The position numbers and the translations under genes are program-made. Positions 10,645-21,319 of a DNA stretch of 64,000 bases are shown one piece after another; positions within the stretch are counted from its first letter, which is position 1; each line of letters begins with the position of its first letter. The stretch spans positions 989,895 through 1,053,894 of the forward strand of contig LNGK01000004.1 of assembly GCA_001510575.1 (NCBI GenBank). The letters run 5' to 3'. The notes under the pieces are model-generated. The model had not been told where the DNA came from. It saw only the letters and a list, made by a program, of their open reading frames with translations, and ran no database searches. The stretch comes from Knoxdaviesia capensis. Taxonomy: Eukaryota > Ascomycota > Sordariomycetes > Microascales > Gondwanamycetaceae.

Positions 10645-12803
10645 GGCTGACACAAACGCTCCGAAGAGGTGGGGGACGGCTCGACTGACAGGTTATGATG
10701 GGAAAGACGGATCGGATCGGATCGGCGGCGGGTTGCGGTCGGGGAATTACTCAAGAGCGTAGAAAAAGTCGGAGTCGGTAGCCGTGAGGTCGAGGGAGAA
10801 TGCAGTCGAGGGCCGGGGGGCGGAGGGGGCCGGATGGGGACCGATGGTAGCCGTTGGAACCGTATTCGGCGGCCGCGGCGGCGGGAGCGGAGATCGGAAG
10901 GATTGGAGAGAATGGGAGGAGGAACGTTGAGAGCAGGGGTGCAACACCGTAGGTTGGGAGGAAGAGAGCTCGTTGAACAGAAAGCGAGAGACTGAAGCCC
11001 AAAGAGAGCTGAGGAGGAGGAGCAGGATTGAATATGCAGATAACGAGAGCGAAGATAGAGGGAACGAAATCACAAGAGCCTTAACTCAACATCAACCCAG
11101 CAGGTGCAGGACACCGCAAAGACAAACAGCAGCCAAAGACAGTGGCCATTACTGGACCACGGAAGACATAGAGAAGACGCTTTTGCTTAAGGTTGAAGTT
11201 GTAAATAGAGGGCGGGACAAGTAAAGAAGGGAGAAGAAAAAAGCGGGAGAACCAAACACACCCACAAGGCTTCGTTATTCCAGACTTTGGGGAGAGTGTT
11301 TGCTATGAGGAGAAAAACACAAGAGACGAAGAGGAGGGGAAGAAAACAAGAAAGCACAAATCCTGAGGTTGTGGGTAGAAGAAAGCAAATATCTTGAAAA
11401 TTAGTCAAAGACGAAGGTCAAAAAAAGGAAGAAGCCCAAAAATATCGAGAATTATAAATGTTCCGATTAATGACAAAGACCCATGAATGAATCACTTAGA
11501 GGAAGGAGCAGCTGGGCCTAGCACCTGCCAATGATCATAACCACGGAAAGATGCAGTTACTAAGACAATCACTTTTTTGCACTTGCTGTTATCTTTTCTG
11601 TCTTTATCACCAGGTCTTCTTCCTCTGCTCTTGTTTTTATTTTTTATATCCGTCAGAGCCTGCGGATGACGCACGTGGAGGTAAGTGACAGATCGAGAGG
11701 AAAACAAAAAAGAAAAAAGAGTGTGTGGATCGCTAAATGGATGTTCTGTCCTTTTTGGGCGGCTGACAGGTTGGGACTTATAAGTCCGGCTGCGGGCCTG
11801 GTCAAGGCCCTTTGTCCCCCTTTTCTGGCTTCTTTATGGGGTGATATGGAAACTGGTCCAGTTGCTGGGATGTGTTTCTAGGGCTCTCACCGCCTTGAAC
11901 ACCCCCTAAAGCTGGGAAGCAGTGTTCTTCACGGTGTTCTGGAAAGGAGGCGGTTTAATTTGATACAGGGGATCCTCGACACATCTCATCTCTCTTGTCA
12001 TATTACCTTGGCCACAGTCGGTTCCAGGGTGTTCAAACAACTGGAATTGTGTCACGGAAACACAAACATGCTGGAGTATTCCGGTAACCGGTATGCAGAG
12101 GACAGAGGGTAAAGTGATTCCAGGTTTGCCTCTGGCCAGTGGCCACTTTGTGTGTAGCGATATCCCCAGCACGGCTGCATCACAAGCTTTTTTGAACGCC
12201 ATCTCCATCTCTCTCGAGGCAGAATTACGGCGAGAACTCGCTAAGACGGGGAATTTCTGCTCCTCGCACTGGCTGCCCAAGATGATACGGTTCCATCCAC
12301 CCTCCGGCGCCAGGGCGGGGGAAATGCGACATGCCTTATTAGGGCTCGGGTGTAGGGTTACATGTTAGGGTTGTGGGCCAGGGTTTGAAGCCATCCCGTT
12401 TCTGTGCAAATTTCCGAAAGAGACAAGAGAGGAAGAATGTGGCCTGGAACTGCTCAAGCAGATATTTCCGCCTGTGTGTTCGTTTCCTCCGAAAAACATC
12501 ACCAGCTCCAGGAGCCAGAAACAAACCAACGACGCTGAACCCGAAACAGCCTCAATCATCGTCGGTCTCTGCCCTGGAAGGCCTCTTTACACGTGACTCT
12601 CATCTCGAAAATGGCACCACACCAATTTTGAGTTTCGACGAAGACGCAAGTTTCCTTCCCGCTCAACCAGCAATTCCCACCGGCATATCTAGTTCCGTGG
12701 CCGGTGTCTAGAACCCTTCGTCTCCCACGTTTTTCCATTTGGGGGGGTGTTTTGCTTCGTTTTGCTTCTTTCCCTCGCTCTCCCATCAGCACCGCCACAC
12801 CCA
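10645..12803. other. Intergenic region upstream of ALG11 (-) and COX18 (+)
   Basis: 2.16 kb between divergent starts. Near ALG11 there are GATCGGATCGG repeats (about 10,710-10,725). The middle part (11.1-12.3 kb) is A-rich with many stops and no recognisable coding signal. Approaching COX18 there are telobox-like motifs at 12,353-12,360 and 12,364-12,371, and a CACGTG at 12,590-12,595. Short reading frames on both strands show no family resemblance. Confidence 0.5.
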
Positions 12804-13817
12804 ATGGCCGCGTCGCCGGCCCTCCGCAGCCTTCGGGCCGGCCTACACACCACCGGTCTCCGGCTCTCCCCGAGTCCCGCCCGGTTCCTCCGGCCCACCA
12901 CACTCACCCTCGCCCGCCACACGGCCTCGCACCCAGCCCCCAGCCTCGCCGCCGCCCGCCGCCGCATCCCCGCGGGCCACACACGGCCGTTCTCGTGGGA
13001 CGCGCTCCTCGCGCCAACCCGCGACGTGGTGGTCGCCATGCACGACCTGAGCGGCGTGCCGTGGTACCTCCTGATCCCGAGCCTGGCGCTGGCCATGGAG
13101 GTGCTGCGGCTGCCGATCAACATGAGCATGCGGCGGCGGCTCCTGCGCATGAAGCAGTTCGCGCCGATCATGGCCGCGTGGCGCCAGCGCCTGATCCGCG
13201 AGGCCACCCCGCGCGACGGCGCCGCCGCCGCCGCCCGCACCTTCCGCGCCGAGCTCGAGCGAGTGCGCGCGCGCGCGGGCCTGTCGGCGCCCTACATCGT
13301 CGGCATCAACGTCCTCACCACCATCCCGTGGCTGTACTTCGGCGCCGTCATGCGGTCGCTGGCCACCCCGCTGGACACCGCCTCCGACGCGCTCATGTCG
13401 CCGGCCCTGGCCACCGAGGGCGCGCTGTGGTTCCAGAACCTCGCCGCTGTCGACTCGACCATGATGCTCCCCGCCATCATGTCCGGCTTCCTGCTCTACT
13501 CGGCCGCCCCCAAAAGCTACTCCGAGCTGCTCCAGATCGCCGGGGTGCGGTCCGGCCTGCAGGCTCAACAGCCCATGCCTGCGGTGATGCTGTCTCTGCG
13601 CCGGATCATGCTGGTCCTGCTTCCGTTTTTCTGCTATTTCATCACCGCTCTCCCTGCAGCGCCTTTCCTATACTGGATCCCGGCGTTTATCTTTGCGCGC
13701 GGCTTCCGGACAATCACCAATCGGTACATCATTCCTGATCGCTCCGTCAAGATGATCACGAATCCCCAGGGCCGGAGACCTTTGGATTCCCAGTGGTTCG
13801 TCAAGGGGCCAAGGTAG
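12804..13817 (+). CDS. COX18: Mitochondrial inner-membrane insertase, COX18/OXA1 family
   Basis: Intronless gene for 337 residues in the YidC/Oxa1/Alb3 insertase family. The first 55 residues are Arg/Ser/Ala-rich without acidic residues, a good mitochondrial presequence. Hydrophobic segments follow at about 84-104, 166-183, 209-233 and 266-300, with a basic loop (108-155) between the first two, the usual Oxa1-fold order. The protein ends about 35 residues after the last segment and lacks the long basic coiled C-tail by which Oxa1 binds mitoribosomes. That length favours COX18, which exports the C-tail of cytochrome oxidase subunit 2, over OXA1. An open frame extends upstream but its first ATG is at 12804. 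Confidence 0.85.
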   Translation: MAASPALRSLRAGLHTTGLRLSPSPARFLRPTTLTLARHTASHPAPSLAAARRRIPAGHTRPFSWDALLAPTRDVVVAMHDLSGVPWYLLIPSLALAMEVLRLPINMSMRRRLLRMKQFAPIMAAWRQRLIREATPRDGAAAAARTFRAELERVRARAGLSAPYIVGINVLTTIPWLYFGAVMRSLATPLDTASDALMSPALATEGALWFQNLAAVDSTMMLPAIMSGFLLYSAAPKSYSELLQIAGVRSGLQAQQPMPAVMLSLRRIMLVLLPFFCYFITALPAAPFLYWIPAFIFARGFRTITNRYIIPDRSVKMITNPQGRRPLDSQWFVKGPR

Positions 13818-14326
13818 AAACGGGCCACGGATGTTTCTCCCTGTAAGACGGCGTTTTATTGTGTACGATGCACGGTTCATAGTATTGCGTGATGTGTGCT
13901 GGTGTGCGTGTAATATTAGAGTCAATACTTCATATAGATACAATATATGGCAGAGCAAAGAACATAGCAATCAAAACGAAGTGTAGACAGCTGGAAGGCA
14001 ATCTTGCAGGAAGTAAAACCAGAAGCAACGAGCTCCACGGACAGAGGCAGATGGAATCGGTGCGGGAATAGAAAAACGAATGAGCGGCAGGCAAGTGATA
14101 GACTTGATAAACGTACAAACCCCAGAAAGCAAATGAATCGAAAACCGGTGAAATATTCACCTTCGCTCCAGACTCCAATCAACATAGGAAATAGCATGGC
14201 ATGAGGAAACCAAGAAGACAAAAAAGAAAAGAAGGGGGGGAAACAGAGGCGGCAAAGAGACAACAACCCCATCCATATAAGTCAGACACACTAGCCGAAG
14301 TCTCCACGGCCACCAAACTGGCGCTC
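13818..14326. other. Convergent 3' flanks of COX18 and the SNARE gene
   Basis: 509 bases, A-rich on the + strand toward the SNARE gene. Nothing coding is seen. Confidence 0.6.
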
Positions 14327-15219
14327 TCACACAAAGATGGCCAGCAGCACGATAGTCAGGATGATCGCCATAATCAGCAGCAAGAAGCAGCTCTTGTTGC
14401 GCGCCGCCTTCTGGTAGTTCGCCGCGCGCTGGTTCTCGACCATTGCGCCGCGCGTATCGTCCCGCACCTGCTCCATCGAGCTGTCGAGGTCCTCCAGCAC
14501 CTGGCCCTGCTCCGACACAATCTGCGCCACCTGGCGGAACAGCACGTTGAGGTCGCCGACGCCCTGCTCGATGTTGCGGATCTCCTCCTCGCGCTCGATG
14601 ATCAGCGCCTCCTGGAAATCCACCTCCTCCTGCACCGCCAGGTTCGCCATCTCCGCCTGCTGCTGCAGCTGGTGCGCCGGCGGCGAGCCGGCAACGTGGC
14701 CGTCGGCTGTCTCCGTGTCGTGCGCGGCCCGCGCCGCCGAGACCGACGCCTTCTCCTTCTCCAGCGCCACGCGCTGCAGCGCTTGCAGGTCTTTCAGGAC
14801 GTCTTGGAACTGCGTCGAGATCTTGCTCTGCTCGTACTTTTGTTGCTTCTGTAGGCCGGGAGGGGGGGGGTGGAAACGCGGGGTGCCGTTAGAACATGCT
14901 GTCAGGCACGAATCAACACAGAGAGAGAGAGAGGGCGGGAGGAACATACGCTAAGGTCCGTGAAGCCCTGGAGCTTCTTCACGCCGTCGCCAATCTCCTT
15001 CGACAGGTCGCGCGACTTGTCAAACACATTGTGCACACGCTCGCGCAGGCGGGCCGTATCGCGGCGGGTGCCAAGCAGATTCACGTCGGTGCGCAGCTGG
15101 CCGGTGTAGCGCTGCACGGTAAACACCTTGGTGCTGAGATCGGCCAGCAGGGCCTTGAAGCCCGGGTCGTCGGTGTACGCCTCGCCCGACTCGAGCCGCG
15201 ACGCCTGCTCGAACGACAT
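14327..15219 (-). CDS. Endosomal/vacuolar Qa-SNARE, PEP12/syntaxin-7 type
   Basis: t-SNARE of the endosome or vacuole. Two exons, 14950-15219 and 14327-14848, separated by a 101-nt intron, give 263 residues. The N-terminal half carries the three-helix (Habc) region, the SNARE motif runs about 165-230 with the zero-layer glutamine Q204 in VSEQGQVLED, and a C-terminal anchor spans 244-262. Cys244 immediately before the anchor could be palmitoylated. The pattern EEEIRNIEQGVGDLN followed by an EQG zero layer is that of the syntaxin-7/PEP12/VAM3 group rather than plasma-membrane syntaxins. Which of PEP12 or VAM3 it replaces cannot be settled here. It is divergent from NDC1. Confidence 0.9.
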
Positions 15220-15804
15220 GGTGATGATGAGCGGCGGGCTTATCGGGATCACGAGATGTGAGGGTTGGGTGAGTGACGGAGTGAGCGAGATTCGAGGAGC
15301 GAGCGATAATCGGGACCGGATAGATCGGAACGCACAAGATCGAAAGCAGGAGGGGGTATCTGAGAAAGAGAAGTATATATGTGCCTTGTTGGGATCGTCA
15401 CAACTTCCAGAGTCAAATATCGAAAGACCCAAGTGAATGACGAAGCTGGATTACGATTTGCGTTTGCTTTGCATTTCCCGATCGGCATGCGGCGTCCGGC
15501 GAACCAATCAAAGGCTAGGAATGCTAAAGTGGACCAAAAAGCTGCCTAGTTACATCAGGCCATAACTATGTATACGCTGCCTCTATCTCCACGTGACCGC
15601 CGATTGTTTATTCCTTATCGCACCTCTGCAAAACCGCGTCTCAGCAACGACGTGAAAAGTTGAAGCCAGAACCACTTCACCACGTCCAATCTTTTATCTT
15701 TTTCACATCTTCTAATCACCCACCTCTCCTCTTCATATCTATCCTCTCCGTTCCCCCCCACCATCGAATCCGAGCCGTCCCAAATCGGCAATGTCTTGAT
15801 CACG
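15220..15804. promoter_or_regulatory. Divergent promoter SNARE / NDC1
   Basis: 585 bases between divergent ATGs. A CCAAT box in AACCAATCAAAG lies near 15,502-15,513, and a CACGTGAC near 15,591-15,598. The NDC1 leader (15,690-15,770) is pyrimidine-rich. An upstream ATG at 15,791 gives a two-codon uORF (ATG TCT TGA) 14 bases before the NDC1 start. Confidence 0.6.
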
Positions 15805-17972
15805 ATGCCGGCCCAACGCACTCGCACTCCTCCCTACAAGGACTTTCTGCAGGCGGCTCTGCAAAAGCGGTTCACCTTGTCGGTGAGTCTGTTGCTTGCA
15901 GTCTGTTACCTCGAGTCGATTCTGCTGTCGGAGTGGACGACGTCATGTATGCACAACACCGAAGCCTAGCCTTGATTCAATCCTGCGATGCTGTCGAAGC
16001 GCCCTTACTAACCCGTTGCTCGGCCTCCCCTGCCTGCAGATTTCTGGGCCTGGTTCCCCATAGGCCCGGCCGGCGTGCGGACCGTGTTCCTCTTCATTGC
16101 CGGCCTCTGGATCCTCATCCTACGAATCGCCCAATACCACCTCGGCATCCGCACCTCCGTGTCCGGCTTCGAAGCCTTCAAGCGCCATGCGCTGCAGATC
16201 CAGACCGGCGAGGTGTTCATCTCCTACACCATGTCCAGCCTGCTGTTTGCCGTGGTCTTCCTCATCGCCCGCTCCAGCAACACCCAACTCAACCTCATCC
16301 ACAGCTTCGGCGACCGCCTGCGGCTCAACGAGAAGCCGCTCTTTCTCACCACCTTCCTCACCACCTGCGCGCTGATCCAATCCGCCGACCACCTCATCCA
16401 AGACACCGACCGGCTCCGTCTCGGCTCCGTCACCGACACCACCAAAGACAAGAAGGACGCCGCGAAGAAAAGCTCGGCAGACGACCAGACGTTCGCGGCC
16501 CTCGTCAACCAGCTCCCGCTGGTGGCGGTGTCGTCGGTCACGCGCACCATTGCGGCGATTGGCGTGCACATCGTCGTCTACCATGCGCTGGCGCGGTCGA
16601 TTGTGTGGGGCTGGTCGCTCAGTTTCCTGCGCCTCTTCTTCAGACTTCCCCGCACCAACATGCTGCCTCCGTCGTATCCGGCTACCTTCTCGACCCTCGG
16701 ACAGTGTCTTGTTGCCGGAACCATGCTGCTCTTCATGTGGAAGCTCAGCAACCTCGCGTTTTCGGTGTTCCTGGTCAAGCAGCCGCTGAAGAACGGCCGG
16801 CCACTGTCGTCCGAGTCGAAGGATCCCAACGGCAGTCTCCTGAACGGTCTCCAAAGCAAGAAGCCGTCCGTGCGAGTATGTGCCCCATACACGTCTTATG
16901 TCCCTATGCCATTTGGTTCCTTACTGACCCTTTCCTCTTTTAGGCTTTCGCCATGTGGGAGCTCGCGTTCATTGCCCAGGACTTTCCCGAACGCCGGAAG
17001 GGCATCTTTGAAGACATCGACCGTAAGGAAGGTCCCATGTGGTCGCAAATGTACGTCAATTGCATCGGCATCATCAAGTCGCTAGCGACCAGAATCGAGC
17101 CCGAAAAGCCCCGTGTCGCCGCCCCTGCCGCAGCACCCGCCCCGGAACAAGCCTCACAAACGACGGGACGCTCAGTGCCCGCGCTCAAAGACGACCCGAT
17201 CTACCGACGCAACCCGCAGAGCCAGACCATCCGCGGCGAGGTCGAGAAGGCGCTGGACAAGATAGTGCGGTCCCCCGGCGAGTCGCCGGCCACCAAGCTC
17301 AGCCCGATTGCGCGCAAGACCCTCAAGGAGGCGCGCGACATGGTGCTGTCGAAGGAGCAGCAGGAGGCGCTCTCGTCGGGCCAGGTGCTGGGCCGCTTCC
17401 ACGACCTCGCCATGGCGGTGCTGCAGCACGAGTACGTCGGCCGCGTGTTCCGCCAGGACCGGGGCAAGCGGCTGACTGCCGCCGTGCTGGGCACGCCGTA
17501 CGGCGAGGTCAGCGTGTACGTCAACGCCGCCACGGCGGTGTGCCAGCTCGCCGTGCACAGCCTGGCCGAGGACCGCTACGGCAGCGTGCACCGCGACGTG
17601 GCCAGCCTGCTGCGCACGCTCACCGCGGTGATTGCCAAGCTGGAGGCGTTCTGCACGGCCTTTCCCACCCACTGGACCGATGTCGGCACCGACCGGGCTG
17701 CCGCGCAGGCCACGCCGGAGATTGATGCCATCCTCGCGGCGCTGAAGACCGGCCTGAGCCAGGTGGTCGAGGCGTTTGAGCCGTACATGGCCGATCTGCG
17801 CCTGACGCGCACGGATATCCGCCTCGCGAAGGAGGCTGCTGCCATTGCGGACAAAACACCGGCGGCCCCGGCCCTCGCCCCAGCCCCAGCTCCGGCTCTG
17901 ATCCAGACCAGCACCGCAGCGAAGACGATATCCAGCTCGGCGCGGCCGGATATAGCGCAGGTTCGGTTATGA
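15805..17972 (+). CDS. NDC1: Nucleoporin NDC1 (transmembrane)
   Basis: Ndc1/Cut11-family integral membrane nucleoporin that anchors the nuclear pore complex, and in yeasts the spindle pole body, in the nuclear envelope. Three exons, 15805-15946, 16040-16875 and 16944-17972, give 668 residues. The first intron splits the codon that restores SYFWAWFPIGP. The N-terminal half has about six membrane segments (roughly 24-45, 58-80, 98-118, 137-158, 203-235, 258-285). The C-terminal half is soluble and helical, with the family motif MWELAFIAQDFPERRKGIFEDID at the exon 3 start, an Ala/Pro-rich linker, and a tail rich in Ala-Pro repeats. The gene is divergent from the SNARE gene. Confidence 0.9.
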
Positions 17973-18886
17973 GACCGAAATTAACTATTTTAGGTTGTTT
18001 GAGGTCTAGCAAGGGGCTCTCAAGCATTTTTGTGTCTCGGTTTTATTCTTTCTAGCTTGCTTTCCTCTCTTCCTCTCTAGGATAGCCGCGATGGAGAGGA
18101 AGGACATCAGACACACACAAATTCTTTTTCTGAGAGGGATTACAGGAACATGTCTTTTTTTTTTTTATTCTTTGGCGAATTCGGTGCTGGCTCAAAAATG
18201 GATTCTTTTTTTCTTCTTAAATCTCGTTTGTAGTTCCTCCGGTGATAATGTCCAACCGAATCTAGCCCGAGTTCACAGTCATACAGTACTGTATGTCAAC
18301 AACTGGCTGCAAGTCCACAATCAGGTGAGCCACCAGGATGCTCACTACCCACCTCATTTCACGCGAAGATTAAAGATGTCAGGGAGAGTTGCATGCCTCT
18401 GTTTTGTGTATTCGTGCATAGGGGTCAAAACAAGCACCGTTTGATTGCGTCTCATGCAGGATAGGCATTGTCTCTAGGGTTAGGGCCGACGGTGTCACAC
18501 GTGACTGCTCACGTGCAGCTCAATGGCGCGTTTGCGTACAGCTTAAGCGCAGACCCACGTCAACCCTCAGATCTCTGCTCTCTTCTTTCTTTTCTCCCCA
18601 TCTCCTTCACGATCAACATCCCCCGCGCCAAATAATCTTGGAGACACAAATCTTCGCGGTCGCATCGGGCAATGATGTCCCGGTGCAGTGACAGTTTCGG
18701 CCCATCGATATATATCCGGCGATATATCCCGAGCTCTCCTCCCGCTTCGGCCTTTTGCTTGCGTCCACGGTCCGGGCATCACAACACACGAGTCCCGGAC
18801 CTGCGGCTGTAATCTTCCGGCCCTCTCTCTCTCTCGATTGACCCGAATCCGCCGACAGTTCCAGACTGTCGAGCCACTCCCGCGCA
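17973..18886. promoter_or_regulatory. NDC1 3' flank and DLT1 promoter
   Basis: 914 bases without a gene. It holds a 16-base perfect palindrome at 18,280-18,295, a telobox CTAGGGTTAGGG at 18,474-18,485, two CACGTG boxes at 18,498-18,503 and 18,510-18,515 (start-to-start 12 bases), two CGATATAT-type TATA-like elements at about 18,706-18,731, and a pyrimidine-rich leader before the ATG at 18,887. Confidence 0.6.
18280..18295. repeat. Perfect palindrome CATACAGTACTGTATG
   Basis: Sixteen bases identical to their reverse complement, in the NDC1-DLT1 interval about 600 bases upstream of the DLT1 ATG. Confidence 0.9.
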
Positions 18887-20716
18887 ATGATCACGCCACG
18901 CACGGTGTTCCGGATCATCTACGGCGCCTCGTACACCATCCTCTACTTCCTCGTCGTTGCGCTCCTGCTTGTCACGCCCGGCGATGCCGTGTACCAGTCC
19001 TGGAATAACGACCAACGGTATAACATCTGGATGGTGGCTTTCAGCTATCTGATCACGCTCTTGGTGGTGTTTTTTGTGTACATCACCCGCCTGTACCTGC
19101 ACAAGACCGCCCTAGCCTCGATCCCCAAGACCTACATGCCGATCGACAAGATCGACGTCCATCCCATCGTGTTCCGCCTGATCAACGCAGGCCTGAGCCG
19201 CAGCGCCGCCATTGCTTTCCTGTCACGCCCGCGGATATCCGAAGGCCCCATCATCGACGGCGCGGGCGATAACGACAGCGCGGGCGACGAGGCGCGAAGC
19301 TCTGGCCTGCGCGGCGAAATCTCCACGTCCCGCGACCCAGCCTCGGAGAAGAATCATCCCACCGCCGCGCGGACTCAGACTAACACCACCACCCAAGCCC
19401 AAGCGGTTGCGGAAGATGTCCTCCCTCTCGCCCCGACCACCCTCCGGCGGCCTGTCTGGGGCGACATCGAACATGCTGGCTGGTCGTCGCCCGAGTCTTC
19501 CGATCTCCCTCAGGTGCAGTATAGCGCCGTGGTAACCGAGCTCCCCACACTGATCGAGGCCAAAGCCCTGACTCTGGCCCCGGTCATCCCGACAGACCTC
19601 AGCATGTCGTCTCGCGGCAGCGAGACCAGCCACGCCGACATCCCCCTCCTCGACTCGGACGCCGTAACCCTCCTCCAGCGGCGCCAAAACATGAGCATGC
19701 GCGATTACGTCAACCACCTGGGCAGCCTCGGTGTCTTGGGCGTTCCCGGGACGCCAGCGCCACCGCACGTGGTGGCGGGGTTTCTCGCCAACTACGAGCG
19801 CGCGCGCTTCTCAACACGGCCGACTTCCGGCGCTGCGTTCCGCGAGCTGATGCAGCAGTTCGCGACCATCCTCCGCGGCATGCAGCCCATCGACCTCTCC
19901 CGCCTCGACTCGGCCAGCTCGCTGCACAGCGGGAGCTCCGGCAGCGGGAGCAGCAGTCTCAGCCCGAGTTCCAGCAGCAGCAGCACCAGTAGCAGCAGCA
20001 GCCATAATCGGCGCAGCTTCTTGACCAGCCGGAGCCACGGACCACTCACCGGGGTCGACAGTGGCGAGAGCGACGCGGGGTACCACGCCGACGGAGACGG
20101 CGATGGCGATACCGACGTCGACGGACTCGGTCTCATGTCTCTCAGCGCGGCCCATGGCCTCGGACTACACCGTATCGTGACTACCAGCTCCGGCATCAGC
20201 TCGACGTCGTTCGGGCCCGCCAGTACCCGCAGCAGCGAGGAGTCGGCCCGCCGAACCGCTGCAACAGCTTCCGCCGCCGCCGCCGCCGCCGTTGTTGCGG
20301 CAGCCAGTGCACCCAAACCCTCGGTGGCGCCCCCATCCACCTCCGGTGGCGCCGCTTCAGCCCTCTCCACGGCCAACATTCGCACGTCGTCCACCGGCGG
20401 CGACAGCACCTGGCGGCAGTTCCGCACGGCACCAACCACGCCGCTTGCCGGACGCAAGTCCGCGCGGCTTGGCTCATCGCCCAGCGTCGGCGGCGCTCCC
20501 GGTGGTACAGGCATCCCGTCGAGTCTGCTCGCGGTTCCGATGGTGGGCTTGTCGGCGAATAGCAGCTACGACAGCTTCTCGCAGACCCGCAATCCGTACC
20601 GCGGCGGAGCGTCGCAGTCGTCCTCGTTGGCGTCGTCGGAGTCGCTCCCGATGTCCCTAGCCAGTGTGCAGTCTCACGCTTCGTCGTCTGGGTCCGTTGT
20701 GGTCCGGATAGTTTGA
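18887..20716 (+). CDS. DLT1: Defect-at-low-temperature protein 1 (DLT1)
   Basis: Intronless gene for 609 residues, matching the fungal DLT1 family, a two-span membrane protein of unknown biochemical role named for a cold-sensitive yeast phenotype. Two membrane helices lie at about 8-30 and 47-67. The conserved cytosolic part follows (KTYMPIDKIDVH, PVWGDIEHAGWSSPESSDLP, LIEAKALTLAP, NMSMRDYVNHLGSLG, PPHVVAGFLANYERARFS). After about residue 340 the protein is low complexity: a Ser-rich run around 350-380, an Asp/Gly stretch near 400, and an Ala run near 465-475. The tail is longer than in short yeast forms. The start is the first ATG after the pyrimidine-rich leader. Confidence 0.88.
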   Translation: MITPRTVFRIIYGASYTILYFLVVALLLVTPGDAVYQSWNNDQRYNIWMVAFSYLITLLVVFFVYITRLYLHKTALASIPKTYMPIDKIDVHPIVFRLINAGLSRSAAIAFLSRPRISEGPIIDGAGDNDSAGDEARSSGLRGEISTSRDPASEKNHPTAARTQTNTTTQAQAVAEDVLPLAPTTLRRPVWGDIEHAGWSSPESSDLPQVQYSAVVTELPTLIEAKALTLAPVIPTDLSMSSRGSETSHADIPLLDSDAVTLLQRRQNMSMRDYVNHLGSLGVLGVPGTPAPPHVVAGFLANYERARFSTRPTSGAAFRELMQQFATILRGMQPIDLSRLDSASSLHSGSSGSGSSSLSPSSSSSSTSSSSSHNRRSFLTSRSHGPLTGVDSGESDAGYHADGDGDGDTDVDGLGLMSLSAAHGLGLHRIVTTSSGISSTSFGPASTRSSEESARRTAATASAAAAAAVVAAASAPKPSVAPPSTSGGAASALSTANIRTSSTGGDSTWRQFRTAPTTPLAGRKSARLGSSPSVGGAPGGTGIPSSLLAVPMVGLSANSSYDSFSQTRNPYRGGASQSSSLASSESLPMSLASVQSHASSSGSVVVRIV

Positions 20717-21319
20717 CGCAGCTTCACACATATCTATACACCTGCCCAAGTATATACATATAATGTTCCCGCTCTCTACCCCCACACACTCGCTTTCAAT
20801 CACATATATATACCACCACCCTTTTACTTTTAATTCTTAATCTACTCCCCCACGCTCTCTCACACTTCTTGTTTATATTTTACCCTCGATATACTTTGAT
20901 ATCCAAGCCTGCATCTTCTGCATCTCTTGTTTCCTTAGCCTCTTGTATCTCTCTCGTGTACACCTACCCACGTTCGTTGGTTTCCAACCATTCTTTTTGT
21001 CACTCTTCTTCTATCTTGTGTTTCTGGACATGTACTTTATGATATCAGACGATCGAAGCATTTCATCAGACGGCGTTAATTTGGGGGGAGATCACTATCA
21101 GTTGGGCACTTAACTGCACCAAATATATTTCTTTTCTGTTTGATTTTCCATGTTCTGCTCGCGTGTCTGCTCTTCCTTGTCATGTCTTCGTTGGGTGTCG
21201 AAGTTGTGTTGAATGAGGGTGTTAGATCTCATGGTGCAGCATCCACTAACGACGTCTTCCAACTTTTCCAGTCACACAGGCTTCTCCCGCTCCCCAGCTT
21301 CCCCCTCTAGGATCCCAAG
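20717..21319. other. Convergent 3' flanks of DLT1 and the GH5 gene
   Basis: 603 bases, pyrimidine-rich with several TATATA runs (20,740-20,815) that look like 3' UTR. No gene is seen. Confidence 0.6.

Noticed and set aside
10747..11073. 108-codon minus-strand frame upstream of ALG11
   Set aside because: No ATG-context support, Ser/Pro-rich translation, no family resemblance; more likely ALG11 leader.
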